Of a DNA stretch of 64,000 nucleotides, positions 11,749 through 23,307 are shown piece after piece. The stretch's first letter is position 1. Each line of letters opens with the position of its first letter. Both the position numbers and the translations under genes were made by a program. The notes below the pieces were generated by a model. That model made no database searches. It was not told the DNA's origin and saw only the letters and a list, made by a program, of their open reading frames with translations. This stretch comes from Macrocybe gigantea (taxonomy: Eukaryota > Basidiomycota > Agaricomycetes > Agaricales > Callistosporiaceae): contig SJRY01000266.1 of the NCBI GenBank assembly GCA_011319805.1, forward strand, positions 1-64,000. The letters are read 5' to 3'.

Positions 11749-13097
11749 TTGCGATGTGAAAGAATTGGAGTGGCATCAGCGCATGTCATGTTTTCTTTCT
11801 GCGTGGGTGTGTGATGATCTGAAAGTAGAATGGCCTCGTGGTCAAGAATGACTTTAGACGCCCAACGGTGCTTCTGAACGGCCTGCAGCATGGCCACTCT
11901 GTACGACGTTGCCGTAAATACAGTACGCACACGTACATTGTAATCTATCCGGACGATCTTGAGTTTGTCCAGTTCCGACACCGATTCAGATCCGTGTTGG
12001 ACTTAGTGCGGAGAACCCAAGTTTCAGGAATAAGGGAGCGAGTTATTGAATGAGTCACGAGAAAGCATGCGGCGCCGTTTCAAACAAAGGCTTGGGGCCT
12101 TGATCGTCGGCGTGTCGTTTGGGCGGATGAAGGCTTGGGAGGACAACCATTCGGAGGTTGCTCTGGCAGTGTCGTTCCGCCCCACTCCGTTGCACATCTG
12201 TTGCAGGAATGCTGTTTTGGAAACGAGTCAGCAAGAAAACGAAGGACTCCAAATGCTCATAATCTTGCAACGAAGCAACGAAACAATTCTTGAAAGTTCG
12301 CGAGTCGGAAGTTCGGAGGTTGCTTATGTAATACATGTCCACCTCCGTGTTTGCAATGGGGTGTTCCGCGACTTCCGTCCGCTCTGGACGTGGATTGGTT
12401 GGCATAGACAAAACTCAGAAGTTGGGCTCAAGAGAGCAAGTCGGAGTTGTATGTAAGCCAGGTCCTGTGGCAGCGGCGTCTATTCCGTTTCGCATCCAAT
12501 CACCTTTCTGCACCGCTTATTGAATGTGTGAAACCGGTGATAGTCTCTTCGATGATTTGCTCCACTTTTCCCAACAGCGAATTCCTTGTTACCGATTTAA
12601 TTAAGAGCCTCTCAGCCGATAATCTTGTTGGAACTTGGTATGAACATAACGGACGTCGGCGCTTGTCGCGACTAGTGTTGGAGCTGCAAAACTAGACCTG
12701 GTTTGGTGTTCGTCGATTGAACGAAGAATGGAGTTTGCAGTTAAACCTGTTAAAGCTACAACGCGGCGACAAGCGCTTGCACAGGTCCGCTTGGTAGCGG
12801 ATCCGGCGATATGATGATACAAGGTAACGTTTATGGTTAGGACGAAATGGCCTAATGGGAAATCCGTCTGATGTCCATCACCGAATAACAGCCCTTGCTG
12901 CTCATGAACCTAAATGATGTCTCTGTCATTTATAAAGCGCCGACAGGACGTTCTTCGCCCCTTGGAATTTTCACCGGGTCAGCTTATTTTCTCCCGCCAA
13001 GTCTTGCGACGCACTGCGAGTGACGGCCACGACAGCAGACGAAAAAAAAAAAACTTGTAATACATAACAGAGACCCACGACCTTGTCCCCCCTTCCC
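11749..13097. other. Intergenic region with unrecognised short ORFs
   Basis: Overlapping ORFs of 70-140 codons occur on both strands (for example 12046-12456 plus, 12055-12411 minus) without any domain or convincing splice site. A 12-base A-run at about 13040-13051 lies shortly upstream of the DUF2235 ATG. An upstream exon of the FunK1-like gene cannot be excluded at 11780-11980. Confidence 0.4.
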
Positions 13098-15737
13098 ATG
13101 CCTGCCTTTGTCCCTGACATCACCATCGACCCCGCCGCCGCCAACAGCACCCTCGCGCCTCACCACGCCTCAGAGCCCACATCGCTCTCGCTCTCCGAGA
13201 CGCTCGTCGAACGCGCGCACACGCATGTGCGGCCCACGATCGAGCAAGCTCTAGCGGGAGGCTTGAGCGATGGGCCAGATGGAGCAGCCGGCGTCGTCAC
13301 CACGGCCAGCCCGGAGCACATCCAAGGCACGGACGCGCCGCCGCACCATCCCGCGCGCCAGCCTACGCTCGACCCGACGCGCCTCCCGCCCGTCATCCCG
13401 CCCGAGCATGCGAATCGCACACTCATCCTCTGCTTCGACGGTACCGGCGACCAGTTTGATGCGGACAACTCAAACGTCGTCCAGCTCGTGTCGCTGCTCA
13501 AGAAGGACGACCGCGCCAAACAGATGGTGTATTACCAGGTGAGCTCTTCTCCCCTTGTATATGCGAAAGACTGATGCGATATGACTGCCAAGGCTGGCAT
13601 TGGCACCTACACGTCTGCGAAAACAGCCACGCCCATGATGACGACGGTGTCCAAAGTGAGCCTTCACGTTCCGATGTGTAACGAATCCTATCGACGCTTC
13701 ACAGACGCTTGACACAATGTTTGCCTGGAACTTGGACGCTCATGTTATGGGTTTGTCTATTCTTACTCGGGGCTACACAGATGCTAACCTCAGATGATCC
13801 GACAGGCGGATACGAGTTTCTCATGCAAAATTGTACGCGATTTTTTCTCCGATTAAAATCGTTCGATCTCTGAAGGTCACCTCGAACAGACATTGCAGGT
13901 GACAGGATCTGTATATTCGGTACGTAAACCCCCTGCGAAAATAGATCCCACATGATCAGACGCATTCACACCGCCAAATAGGCTTTTCTCGAGGCGCATA
14001 TACCGCTAGGAGGTTCGTCGCCTCCGCTCGGAACGCCTTTGAACCTGCCAATGACACTTTCTCTTCTGAAGTTTGGCGGGCATGATCCACAAAGTCGGGC
14101 TCCTGCCAGCAGACAACCACCAGCAGGTTCCGTTCGCGTACAAAATGTACACTCGCGCCGACTCGGTCGGGTGGGAGCAATCCAACGCTTTCAAAAAGGC
14201 CTTCTCCGTCGACGTCGATATCGAGTTCGTCGGCGTATGGTGAGCCTCGTAACACGCACATCACACATACTCTTCACTCACACCCTCCGTTCCTCAGGGA
14301 CACCGTCGACTCGGTCGGACTCATCCCGCGACGGTTGCCGTTCACGACGTCCAACACGATTGTCAAAACCTTCCGCCACGCCATCTCGCTCGACGAGAGG
14401 CGCGCAAAGTTCAAGGCTAACCTCTGGAACCGTCCCGACAGGCTCGAATGCGCTCTAGGCATTCACTGCGGCGATCATCCTAGCCAATCGGACCTCGGCG
14501 CTGCCGTCGCAGCAGCTAGCGCGAACACCAACCTGAGCGCGCTGCATGGCGCACCGGGGGTGGCTGATGTCAAACCGGGTGCTGGCGTGGAGCGCGGTCG
14601 TGCGCTTCATCCCGAGTCCTCCCTCGCGTCGGGCGGCTCCAGCACGCTCTCCCCGCCAAAACACAAGCGCTCCGTGTCCGAATCGTCCGAACCAAAAGAC
14701 GAGATCCTGCTGAGCAAGTTTGAGCAAATGTACGCCGAGCGTGCCAAGAAGCCCACCGATGTCGAAGAAGTCTGGTTCTCCGTGAGTCGCACTCGCGTTT
14801 GCTAGCATTGCTTTTACTGATGCGTTGTTTTACAGGGCTGTCACTGTGGTAAGTCGGCCTCAACGACACGCTAACGCTTCCCTGACAACAAAAAATGACA
14901 CGTCACAGACGTCGGCGGCGGCTCGGTCTCAAACGCGACGCGGCACTCGCTCGCGCGCATCCCGCTGCGCTGGATGGTGCGCGAGTGCTTCAAGGCCAAG
15001 ACGGGGATCATGTTCCACAGCAAAAAGCTCCGCGAGATCGGCCTCGATCCCTCCACGCTCTACCCGTACGTCACGCCGCGGCCTTCGCCGCTCCCGCTCT
15101 CGCCCACGGCGCGCGTCGCCACGGTATCGTCGCAGGGCCCGTCGCTCGTTGATCGCGTCGTGTCGCGCTTCAGGACGCTCGTTCGGCGTGGGAAGAGGAG
15201 AGGAGGGGAGGATTCCGGCGACCCTTCGTCCTCGTCCTCGTCCTCCTCGAACAACGCGAGCGGCACGGCGTCGCGCGAGTCATCGTTTGACGGAAAGAAA
15301 GATTCCCAGGAATTGGAGGATAGCGATAAGCTCGAGTCGGCCGAGTCGATACCGCTCGGAACGGAAGAGGAAGAAGACCTGCGGGACGCGCTGTCGCCCA
15401 AATACGACCAGCTCAGCATCTCGCGCGCGTGGTGGATCCTCGAGATCCTTCCCATCGCCATGCGTTACCAGCGCGGAGATGATCAGTGGGTGTCCTATGT
15501 CGGGTGAGTATTTTTTTTAATCGCGTGATTTGCTGGGTGAGTCTGGTGCTTATGGACGTCATCGGTTGGTGTTCGAGCAGAGTCAACCTTGCACGTCCGC
15601 GGTTCATACCGAAGCAGCATGCCAACGGCGTCAAAGTCCATCGCACGGTCAAGATGCGGATGGAGGCAGAGTACAAGCAGACGAAAAGGTATAGACCAAA
15701 GGCAAAGTTCCTCGTGGAGCCGACTTGGATTGATTGA
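13098..15737 (+). CDS. DUF2235 alpha/beta-hydrolase (Tle1-like lipase fold)
   Basis: Predicted serine hydrolase of the DUF2235 family, whose bacterial members include the Tle1 phospholipases; the fungal substrate is unknown. Exon 1 (13098-13538) has a Pro/Ala-rich N-terminus, then the first strand with RTLILCFDGTGDQFD. Later exons give AGIGTYTS, the nucleophile elbow GFSRGAYTAR (split by an intron after the first Gly), LAGMIHKVGLLP, and FVGVW|DTVDSVG with the acidic residue. The third catalytic motif is WFSGCHCDVGGGS. All splices I joined stay in frame. A long Ser-rich, acidic low-complexity insert (about 15180-15400) separates the catalytic domain from the C-terminal helices and a conserved tail ending FLVEPTWID. 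The ATG at 13098 is chosen because upstream codons lack an AUG. No signal peptide is seen, so it is probably intracellular. Confidence 0.85.
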
Positions 15738-16499
15738 GTCTGTCCTTTTTTTTTCTTTTTTTTTTTTTACGTCATGACACATCATATGGTCTTCCCGCCT
15801 CGTTCCCTTATTTAATGACCCATTTCACACAGGATGGCATCCCTTTGCATGATTCTCCTACGTCTGCACGATTCCCATTTCACGCCCCTCCACGATCCAT
15901 ACTTTGATGTCTATTTGTCCAATGTCTGTCGCAATGTCCCTCATACTCGTAGCCTAAGTAATGTCCAAATTAAGTTAAGCACTTTTGTGCGTGGTCTTTT
16001 ATTTATGTTGTTAAATTAAATTAAATAATACCTAGTTACTTTATTCTTAATTCGTAATGACCATATCATGAATGTTATCGACCCTTTTTGCGTACATTTT
16101 GCATCCGTCGGGAGCTCCAGAGAATGAGACGCTCGATTTGTCGCATGCCGTTTGCGGCAAAATCGCAGCTAGCAAGTCTTGACCTGGACGGAAAGATTTA
16201 TAGAATTTTTTTTCAGCCTTTCCTCGTCCCTGCCTTTTCAGTCATTGCGTTGCAATCACACCTTTATACTTATTACAAGAAAAAAAGACAGGCTCCCTAC
16301 CTGTAGCTGCCAGCGCCCACACATCGAGCGACAGGATCAACAACTAGAAATCTCAAATCGACGCAGTGGACCCCGAATACGGGCGGACCGGTAATGCAGA
16401 ATGAACGAACAAACTGTCTTACGATTATGAGAGAACGTAGAGTACCCTTCCTAATAAATACGAGGACAACGCGGTATGCACCAGCGGAAACCAAAAGCG
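15738..16499. other. Convergent intergenic region
   Basis: Lies between the 3' ends of the DUF2235 gene (+) and the PKS gene (-). AT-rich, with T-runs just after the DUF2235 stop (15746-15769) that suit 3' processing. No gene is seen. Confidence 0.5.
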
Positions 16500-19400
16500 T
16501 TACGATCCAAGTTCTTCAAAGTGTCTGCAAGCGTCTGCGATTTGTATAGAAACTTCACCGATCTGGAAACCCGTTCGCCGTGAGATTGCAGTCGAGGGAG
16601 CGGGGCAGGTAACAGGAAACACTCACGTTAGAGGGTTGGAAAGGCTGGAAGTGATTTCCTGGGATGTCGATGACTTTGATCTCTCTTCCAGTCAGGCGCT
16701 CCCATCCAGCAACGGCGCTCCTTGGGTCGGATCGGTCAGCGAGCCAGGTGGGCACATCTGATAAACCCGACGGTTGGAAACCGTCTTTGGACCGGAGCAG
16801 CACGATGGACGGGCATGCAGCAATCGGTTCGGGATCATAATCCCCAAGCATGCGTGCGTTCATAGAAAACTGGCCCTTCATCAACCTGGCCAGCTCGGAA
16901 CCGTCGTTTCCACGACTGTCGAGACTGAGGACAGTGTCAATGAGAGCATCAGAAAGCGGGACGTGGTTGATCGGGCTAGGTGAATCGATGAGGATAATGC
17001 CTTGAACTTGACTCCCTGCTCTCATCAGTTGGCGAGCGGTTTCATAGGCGACCACGCCACCAAAGGACCAACCTGTGCCTCATAGGTTAGACTGGCGAAC
17101 ATGCTTTTGCTGAGAGGGAACTTGCCTCCTACTATCAAACGTCCGGTTGCCGCCCGGCTCAATATAAACTGCGAATATGCCGCCGCCATATGCCTAATGT
17201 CGTCCCAAGGTTGAGACCTGGCAAAATGAGGGTTCTGGATTCCCCACACCGCTCGTTCGATAGGTGACAGGCGATGATAGTAATTGATGAGGCCACTACC
17301 ATCGTGAATCAGGAAGAGCGGCGACTTCCCTGGATGTGCCTGCTGAATGGGAACGGGATTGATATCTAGGCGCAGCCCTCGAACTAGTTTACCGGTATCG
17401 GAGGTTTTGAGGCTCTTCTTAACGGGCAGCTCAACATTCTCGGGTCCTTGAATGGAAAAATACGATTGGATGGAGCGCGCAGTCGGAAATCGAGTAAAGA
17501 AGTCTCCCGGAAGATCGAGGCCGAACTGACTCTTGAGCGCATGGAGAGCTTCGATGGACGTGAGTGAATCCAAGCCTAGCGATTCAAGCTCGGTGTCATC
17601 AGCCATGCTGCTGACGTCTATATCCAAGATGGACGCAAGGATTTGTTTGACATCGGGAACATCATCAACAGTCAATGTTGTAGGCTCGGGGAGCTTGTCG
17701 TCTGTGACCAAGGTCCTCGGAGACGAAGCGCCACTGTTGGAATTGATATGCGTTTCCGAGCCACTGCTGGCTCTGCTATAGTCGAGCCTGGCTGCAACTT
17801 CTTTTTCAATGTCGGCAATGCTTTTGCAGAATGCTAGAGCATTAGCGCTGAGATCGGCATCAGGAAACGCAATCTCCAGCTTCCCCAAAATTTCAATAAG
17901 CATCAGCGAGTCGACGCCAAGATCTCCCAGATCCTTTGTGGAATCCAGAGAAGTTGCCTTGATTCCACAGGTCTCCGATACGATGTCAAGAATGACCGTG
18001 TGAATGTCCGGGGTGCGTTTGGAACGAGCAAGACCATTGTCAAATGATATTTCCGGCGATGACGACTGATATGATGAGGACGAAGATGTCCGAGAAAATG
18101 AGAATTTGACCTTTTTGCCACCTGCTGCGTGTACGAGGGACCTCTTCAGGCGATCGAGGCGAACTTGTCGGAATAGCGCGCCCTTTAAGTGAGCTACAAT
18201 TTTACGAGGCTCAGCAAGCTGGACGGCATATGCCTCTGCGAGCACGACATTATCCTCTGGAAGCCATGCATTATTGCAGTACACAATGTATGAAGCGTCA
18301 TTGTCCACGAGTTCTGGAATGACCTTGACGGAGCCAACCTCGCTGCAGATATAAGCATCGTTCGGCCCACCTTGCATATTAGCAATGAAGCCAGCGACGT
18401 GAAGCAGGGTGTCCATGAAAATGGGATGAACAACGTAACTGCCCCGATCATAGTCGCTGGGAAGGCGAACCCGTGCACATCCTTCCATACCACTGGGATC
18501 AACTGTCAACGTCTGCATGGTGTGGTACTCTTTGGAGTAGTCGACAACACGAGGGAAAATGACTTCGTAGGCGGTACGAGTAGAGAAGACTTCGGGCATT
18601 TGACCGTGGGCTGGATTCAAGACAGCATTGTAGTGGCGGGTTATGACTGGCAGCGTACGTGAAAACTTCGTGGATCTCTGCAGGTTGGATTGCAGTCGGA
18701 ATTGGCCATGGACATGAATAGATTCTTCAGACGAAGACTGAACCTTGAGCCAACACTAAAGACGCCGCATCCATCGTGCATTGTAATCGTCGTGAAGACA
18801 GCTCGTTCAATGGCCGGATCGTATACAAGAGGCTTTGCAATTTCCAGTTTGCGAAGTTCGGCGTGCTTTTCCGAAAGCTCCATCCCAAGCTCGCGAGCTG
18901 TCAATGCGATACCGGCGAGTGCTTGTTCGATGTAGACGGAGGCTGGACAAAGTGGCGAGCCACCGACGCTATGACCACATATTGCGGACGCCAATTTGGT
19001 GATCGGGGTTTCAAGTATGGCGGTACAACCATTGGATTTCGATGGACGTTGCACCCAAGCATGAAGCATGGAGAATCCCGATACCAAGTCTTGTTTGGCT
19101 GCTTCCACATTGGTATTAGCTACGGCATCAGACACTTCGTTCTCCTTAAAGGGGATCCAGAACTTTGTTCTGACGAATGGATAGGATGGTAGGCTTATGC
19201 AAGACACTGATTCGACATGCGAGAAGACGTTGCGCCAATGGATATCGATGCCGGACACGTAAAGTTGAGCCAAGGAGGAGGTTAATGTCGTCCATGAATC
19301 TTGTTGTTTCCTCAATGATCCAAGGAGAAGAGAGTCTTTGGGAATGCTAGGATTCGCCTTAAGCATGGGTAAGATCGTGGTGTGTGGTCCAATTTCAAGC

Positions 19401-22400
19401 CAAGCTGCCATAGACGCGAAGGTAGTACTAGCCATCAGTGCACGAATGCCGCTATCGAACTGCACAGGCTCCGCGCAATGGCGAGCAAAATAATGAGCAT
19501 TGAACACGGATGCATCACCAGGTGGAACGACACTGCCGAGGACGTTAGACACAACTGGTATGATAGGCGGCCGGATGGTGATTTGTGTCGCTACGCTCGT
19601 GAGGTTCTCCAACAAAGGAGCCATGGCTGAGCTGTGATACCCGAATGGAACAGACAAAAGAACATTTTTGCACTTGACTTCCGCATCCAGGTGTGCCTTG
19701 AAAGCTTCGAGTTGCACAAGGCCCCCAGACACAACGCAATCGACGGCACTGTTGTAACAAGCGATCGATAGGGCGTTGAATTGTTCGGAACCGCTGATGA
19801 TAGATTGTAAGCTCGTCGAACTTTGGTTCACAGCGATCATCCCTGTAGTATTCAAGGCGCATTTCTTGAGCATGAAATGTGCTCGGTTCGCAATAAGCGT
19901 AAGGGCGCCCTGCAAGGATAGGACTTCGGCGATGACCAAGGCAGCGTACTCGCCCAAGCTAAGACCGTCCATGAGTAACGAATGCAATACCATAGCGTTT
20001 AAAACAGCCTCACCTGTGTCCTACAACTGCTGCAGGATAAAGCCCCCAACTCATCCATAACTTAGCTAAAGCGTATTCTAAAGCGAAAATAGCAGCTTGA
20101 TAAGCTTCAAACTCTTGCAGTAGGCTTAGATTACTGCTTTCGCCAGCGAGAACAATCTGACGAACGCCAGGAAATCCGTAGCCGGTCAGAATGTCATGGC
20201 ATTCGTCGATGTGCTTTCTGAAGAGGGATGATGTCCGATAAAGTGAACTCCCCATACCAAGATACTGGCTTCCTTGTCCGGAGAATACGAAGACGACTTT
20301 AGCGTTTGCTTCCATCACTCGAATGACAGGAGCTTTCTCCAGCCTGTCGATCAGCTCTGATCGGTTGCTGGCCGAAATGGCAACGCGATGCTCGTAGATC
20401 TGCCGTCGAGCGGTACTCGTGTAAGCGATGTCACTGAGTGCGATCCCTTCGCTCTCCGTGCTGCGGAGAAATTCGAGGTACCTGGTCCGAAGTTCCTCGG
20501 CGGCTGTGTGGAGCTTGGCCGAGAAGCCAAAAACGAAACTCATCCCATCATGGGCACGATCAGATGAAGCTGTTCCGATATGCTCCTCAAGCAACAACAC
20601 AGCGTTGGAGCCAGCAGCGCCGAAGTTATTGAGCAACGCGACTCTGGGCCTGTCCGTGTGAGAAGGGAACCATGGAGTTTGGATGGTATCAATAACGGTG
20701 TTGTCGGAGTTCAGTGGCGCTATTCTTGGGTTCAAGTTATGCAATGATATTTGGCGCGGAATCGTCTTGTGCTTTAACATGAGCAGTAGCTTGGCAAGAC
20801 CCGCCGCTCCGGAGGCGGCTTCGAGATGACCGATGTTGGCCTTGATGGATGTTATGTGCAAGGGGTTATCTAGGCTTCGGTTCACGGCGAAAATACTTCT
20901 GATACTTTCCAACTCGGTCGGATCGCCTGCTTGGGTTCCAGTCCCGTGAGCTTCAACGACGTTGACGCGACCTGGATCTATGCCAGAGTTTTTAAGGATT
21001 TGTTCGAAGAGGGTGGCCTGAGTCGGCGCATGCGGATGGGTAATCGAGTGAGCTAAGCCACTCTGGTTAACTTCGATTCCCCGAATGACTCCTAAGATGC
21101 GATCATTCTCGGCTAGGGCATCGGACAATCTCTTTATAATGAAGATGCCACAGCCTTCGCTGCGGGAATATCCATCCGCAGACGCATCAAAGGCCCTGCA
21201 CTGCCCTGTGGGACTGAGGAAATGGGCGCGATCCAAGCCCAAAAACATCTACAAATCTCATGAACCGAGCATGGAGGCCAGTAGTTGATCGTGAACTTAC
21301 ATCTGGACTAGAGATAATGTTGACACCTCCGACCATGGCGGCATCACAATCGTGGTTCATCAAAGCCCTAGCCCCTTGATAGAGGGCGACGTTGGACGAA
21401 GAGCAGGCGGTGTCGACAACGATAGACGGTCCGCTCATCTGCGTCGCATATGAAATCCGACCGCTCAGAAATGCCTTCAGTGTACCTGTATGAGGAAACT
21501 AAGAAAATGCCATGACACAAACGAAATACAAGGACGTGCCAGTGCTGTAGTAAACATCGATATCATTCCGAAGATTTTGCAGATAATCGTGGGTCGCTAC
21601 GCCGATGTAGCAACCAAAGGTCTCAGGACGAAATGTCGAAGTAGCGTTAGGTACATATCCAGCATCTTCTAAAGCTTCATAGGCGGTATGAAGGAGCACA
21701 CGTTGTTGGGGATCCATGCTCTTGGCTTCTCGTGGACTGATCTTGAAAAATCTGCAGGAAATTGCTTAACTAAACAATATCTGACGATAGAAGGACAAAT
21801 CATACACGTTATCGAATTCGTCAGCCCCATCTATGAAATTGCCGGTGTGTGCCTTCATTGACCGCTGGAACTTTTCCCATTCGTGTAATCGGAGACATTG
21901 AAGCGGTGCCCGGGAATCTAGAAGACATGAGGAGGGTGCATTATCACGGGAAGGTGGATGCCCCTTACTTCGGCAACCGTGTTGATACCTTCTTCGAGAA
22001 CCTTCCAAAGTTCCGAGGTATTACGTGCTCCAGGCATGTTAACGGCCATGCCAATGATGGCAATAGGTTCTTGTTTGACGTTCGTAGATTGAGTGAGAGC
22101 TACCTTTCCAGCGGATTGGTCTTCGATGGAAACTCGACCACGTGGAAACGCCCTTTCCACGGAACGGATCAGACCATTCCCTGGTCCCATATTGAGCAGT
22201 CGTACGTCGACATCACCCACGGATGCGGCGAGTCTTTCGACAGTCTGGGCCCAATGGACGGGCTGGGTCAATACCATATCCAAGATGCATTCAAGTAGAG
22301 TGCCAGTTGTTTTATCTTTGGTGATCGCGTTCCTTGTAGATGTCGACCTAACAGGCACTTTGAGGTCGGAGAAGTTTGGGAACTGGATATTCCTGCCATG

Positions 22401-23307
22401 AACGTCTGCCATGACTTGAGTTCGAACACCATCAACGTGGATTGGTGCGTGATATAGTGTCTCAAGACTCGTCTTGTGTACCACATACTGCGATGCAAGG
22501 TTCGCGGCGAAGGTAGACAGCAGATCGGGACGACCAGAAATAGTTACGCACGTGGCGTCAGTGATTGCGGTCAAATAAAGGAAGGAGGTCTGAGTTTGCT
22601 GCAACTCCATCATCAGCCATATCCACATGAGGTAAACGGAAGCCTCTTACTTGATTAAACTTCTGGATGCATTCTTCTGCATCGCTCTGGCTCATTCCGA
22701 GGAATACCAGGCTCCAAGGAATAAAGGTATCTTTGTCAATGGATGCACGATCCAGAACTGCCCTGCGGAAAATTTGAGTGCGAATACCAATCCAAATGGA
22801 TAACCGGTACGCCTCGACCGCCCTTGCGATGTAGGTGACAGAAGAAGATGAGGTCGCGACGACACATGCAGGCAAGATACCCGATGAGAAGCCGAGTATG
22901 CCAATGCCATGGTCCGAATTAGTCTTCAGGACATCGCTGAAGGGAGTAAGGGAACCAGTTGATAGACCCGACGCTTCGACAAAAGCTAGGTAGCGGAGGG
23001 ACTGAATTAAGAACAACGTTGGGCCCGATAGGATAGCGTTGTTGAGATAGCGGTCCTTGGGTACAGCAAGGAGTGATTCCTTTGATTCAAAATCTCTGAG
23101 GTCCACGTCTAAATCGTCAAGCTCAACGGAGCTTAATGACGACAATTCAGCGTAGAATGCATCGTAACACGCGGAAAGAAGAAATGAGCCCGAGGTAGTA
23201 GAAGCATCGAGTCGAGCCTGTTGTCGGGTCTGAGGAGTATTAACTGCTGCCGTACCTTGACCAGCGAAAACAGGCAGGTCCAGGCGAGAAAGGTTGCTTA
23301 AAATCAT
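16500..23307 (-). CDS. Non-reducing polyketide synthase SAT-KS-MAT-PT-ACP-ACP-TE (orsellinate type)
   Basis: Iterative aromatic PKS; this domain order in basidiomycetes usually makes orsellinic acid-like products in the cytosol. SAT (about 22300-23307) starts [10 protein letters not shown] and has its active-site motif as GFSSG, with Ser in place of the usual Cys; its His is in LYHAP. KS: Cys in VDTACSSS (about 21404), His in VEAHGTGT and [20 protein letters not shown] and GHSLGEY, the Ser formed across an intron at about 19957-20006. PT: His in [13 protein letters not shown], Asp in [12 protein letters not shown]1 LGVDSL (about 17908) and ACP2 LGLDSL (about 17566). TE: GGWSFGG and GNHFQPF. 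The last exon ends [13 protein letters not shown] at 16500. Two introns are GC-AG (17073-17125, 21486-21539). The frame slips by -1 near 21865 (KS N-terminus) and 18742 (PT). The start Met at 23307 is a choice; an in-frame Met lies at 23406. Confidence 0.9.

Noticed and set aside
9594..11814. Several plus-strand ORFs of 90-190 codons (9594-10007, 11108-11680, 11488-11814)
   Set aside because: Antisense shadows of the FunK1-like gene in GC-rich sequence, with no motifs.
14825..15520. A 231-codon Arg/Ser-rich plus ORF
   Set aside because: Out-of-frame reading of the DUF2235 exon; the true frame contains CHCDVGGGS and continues to the family C-terminus.
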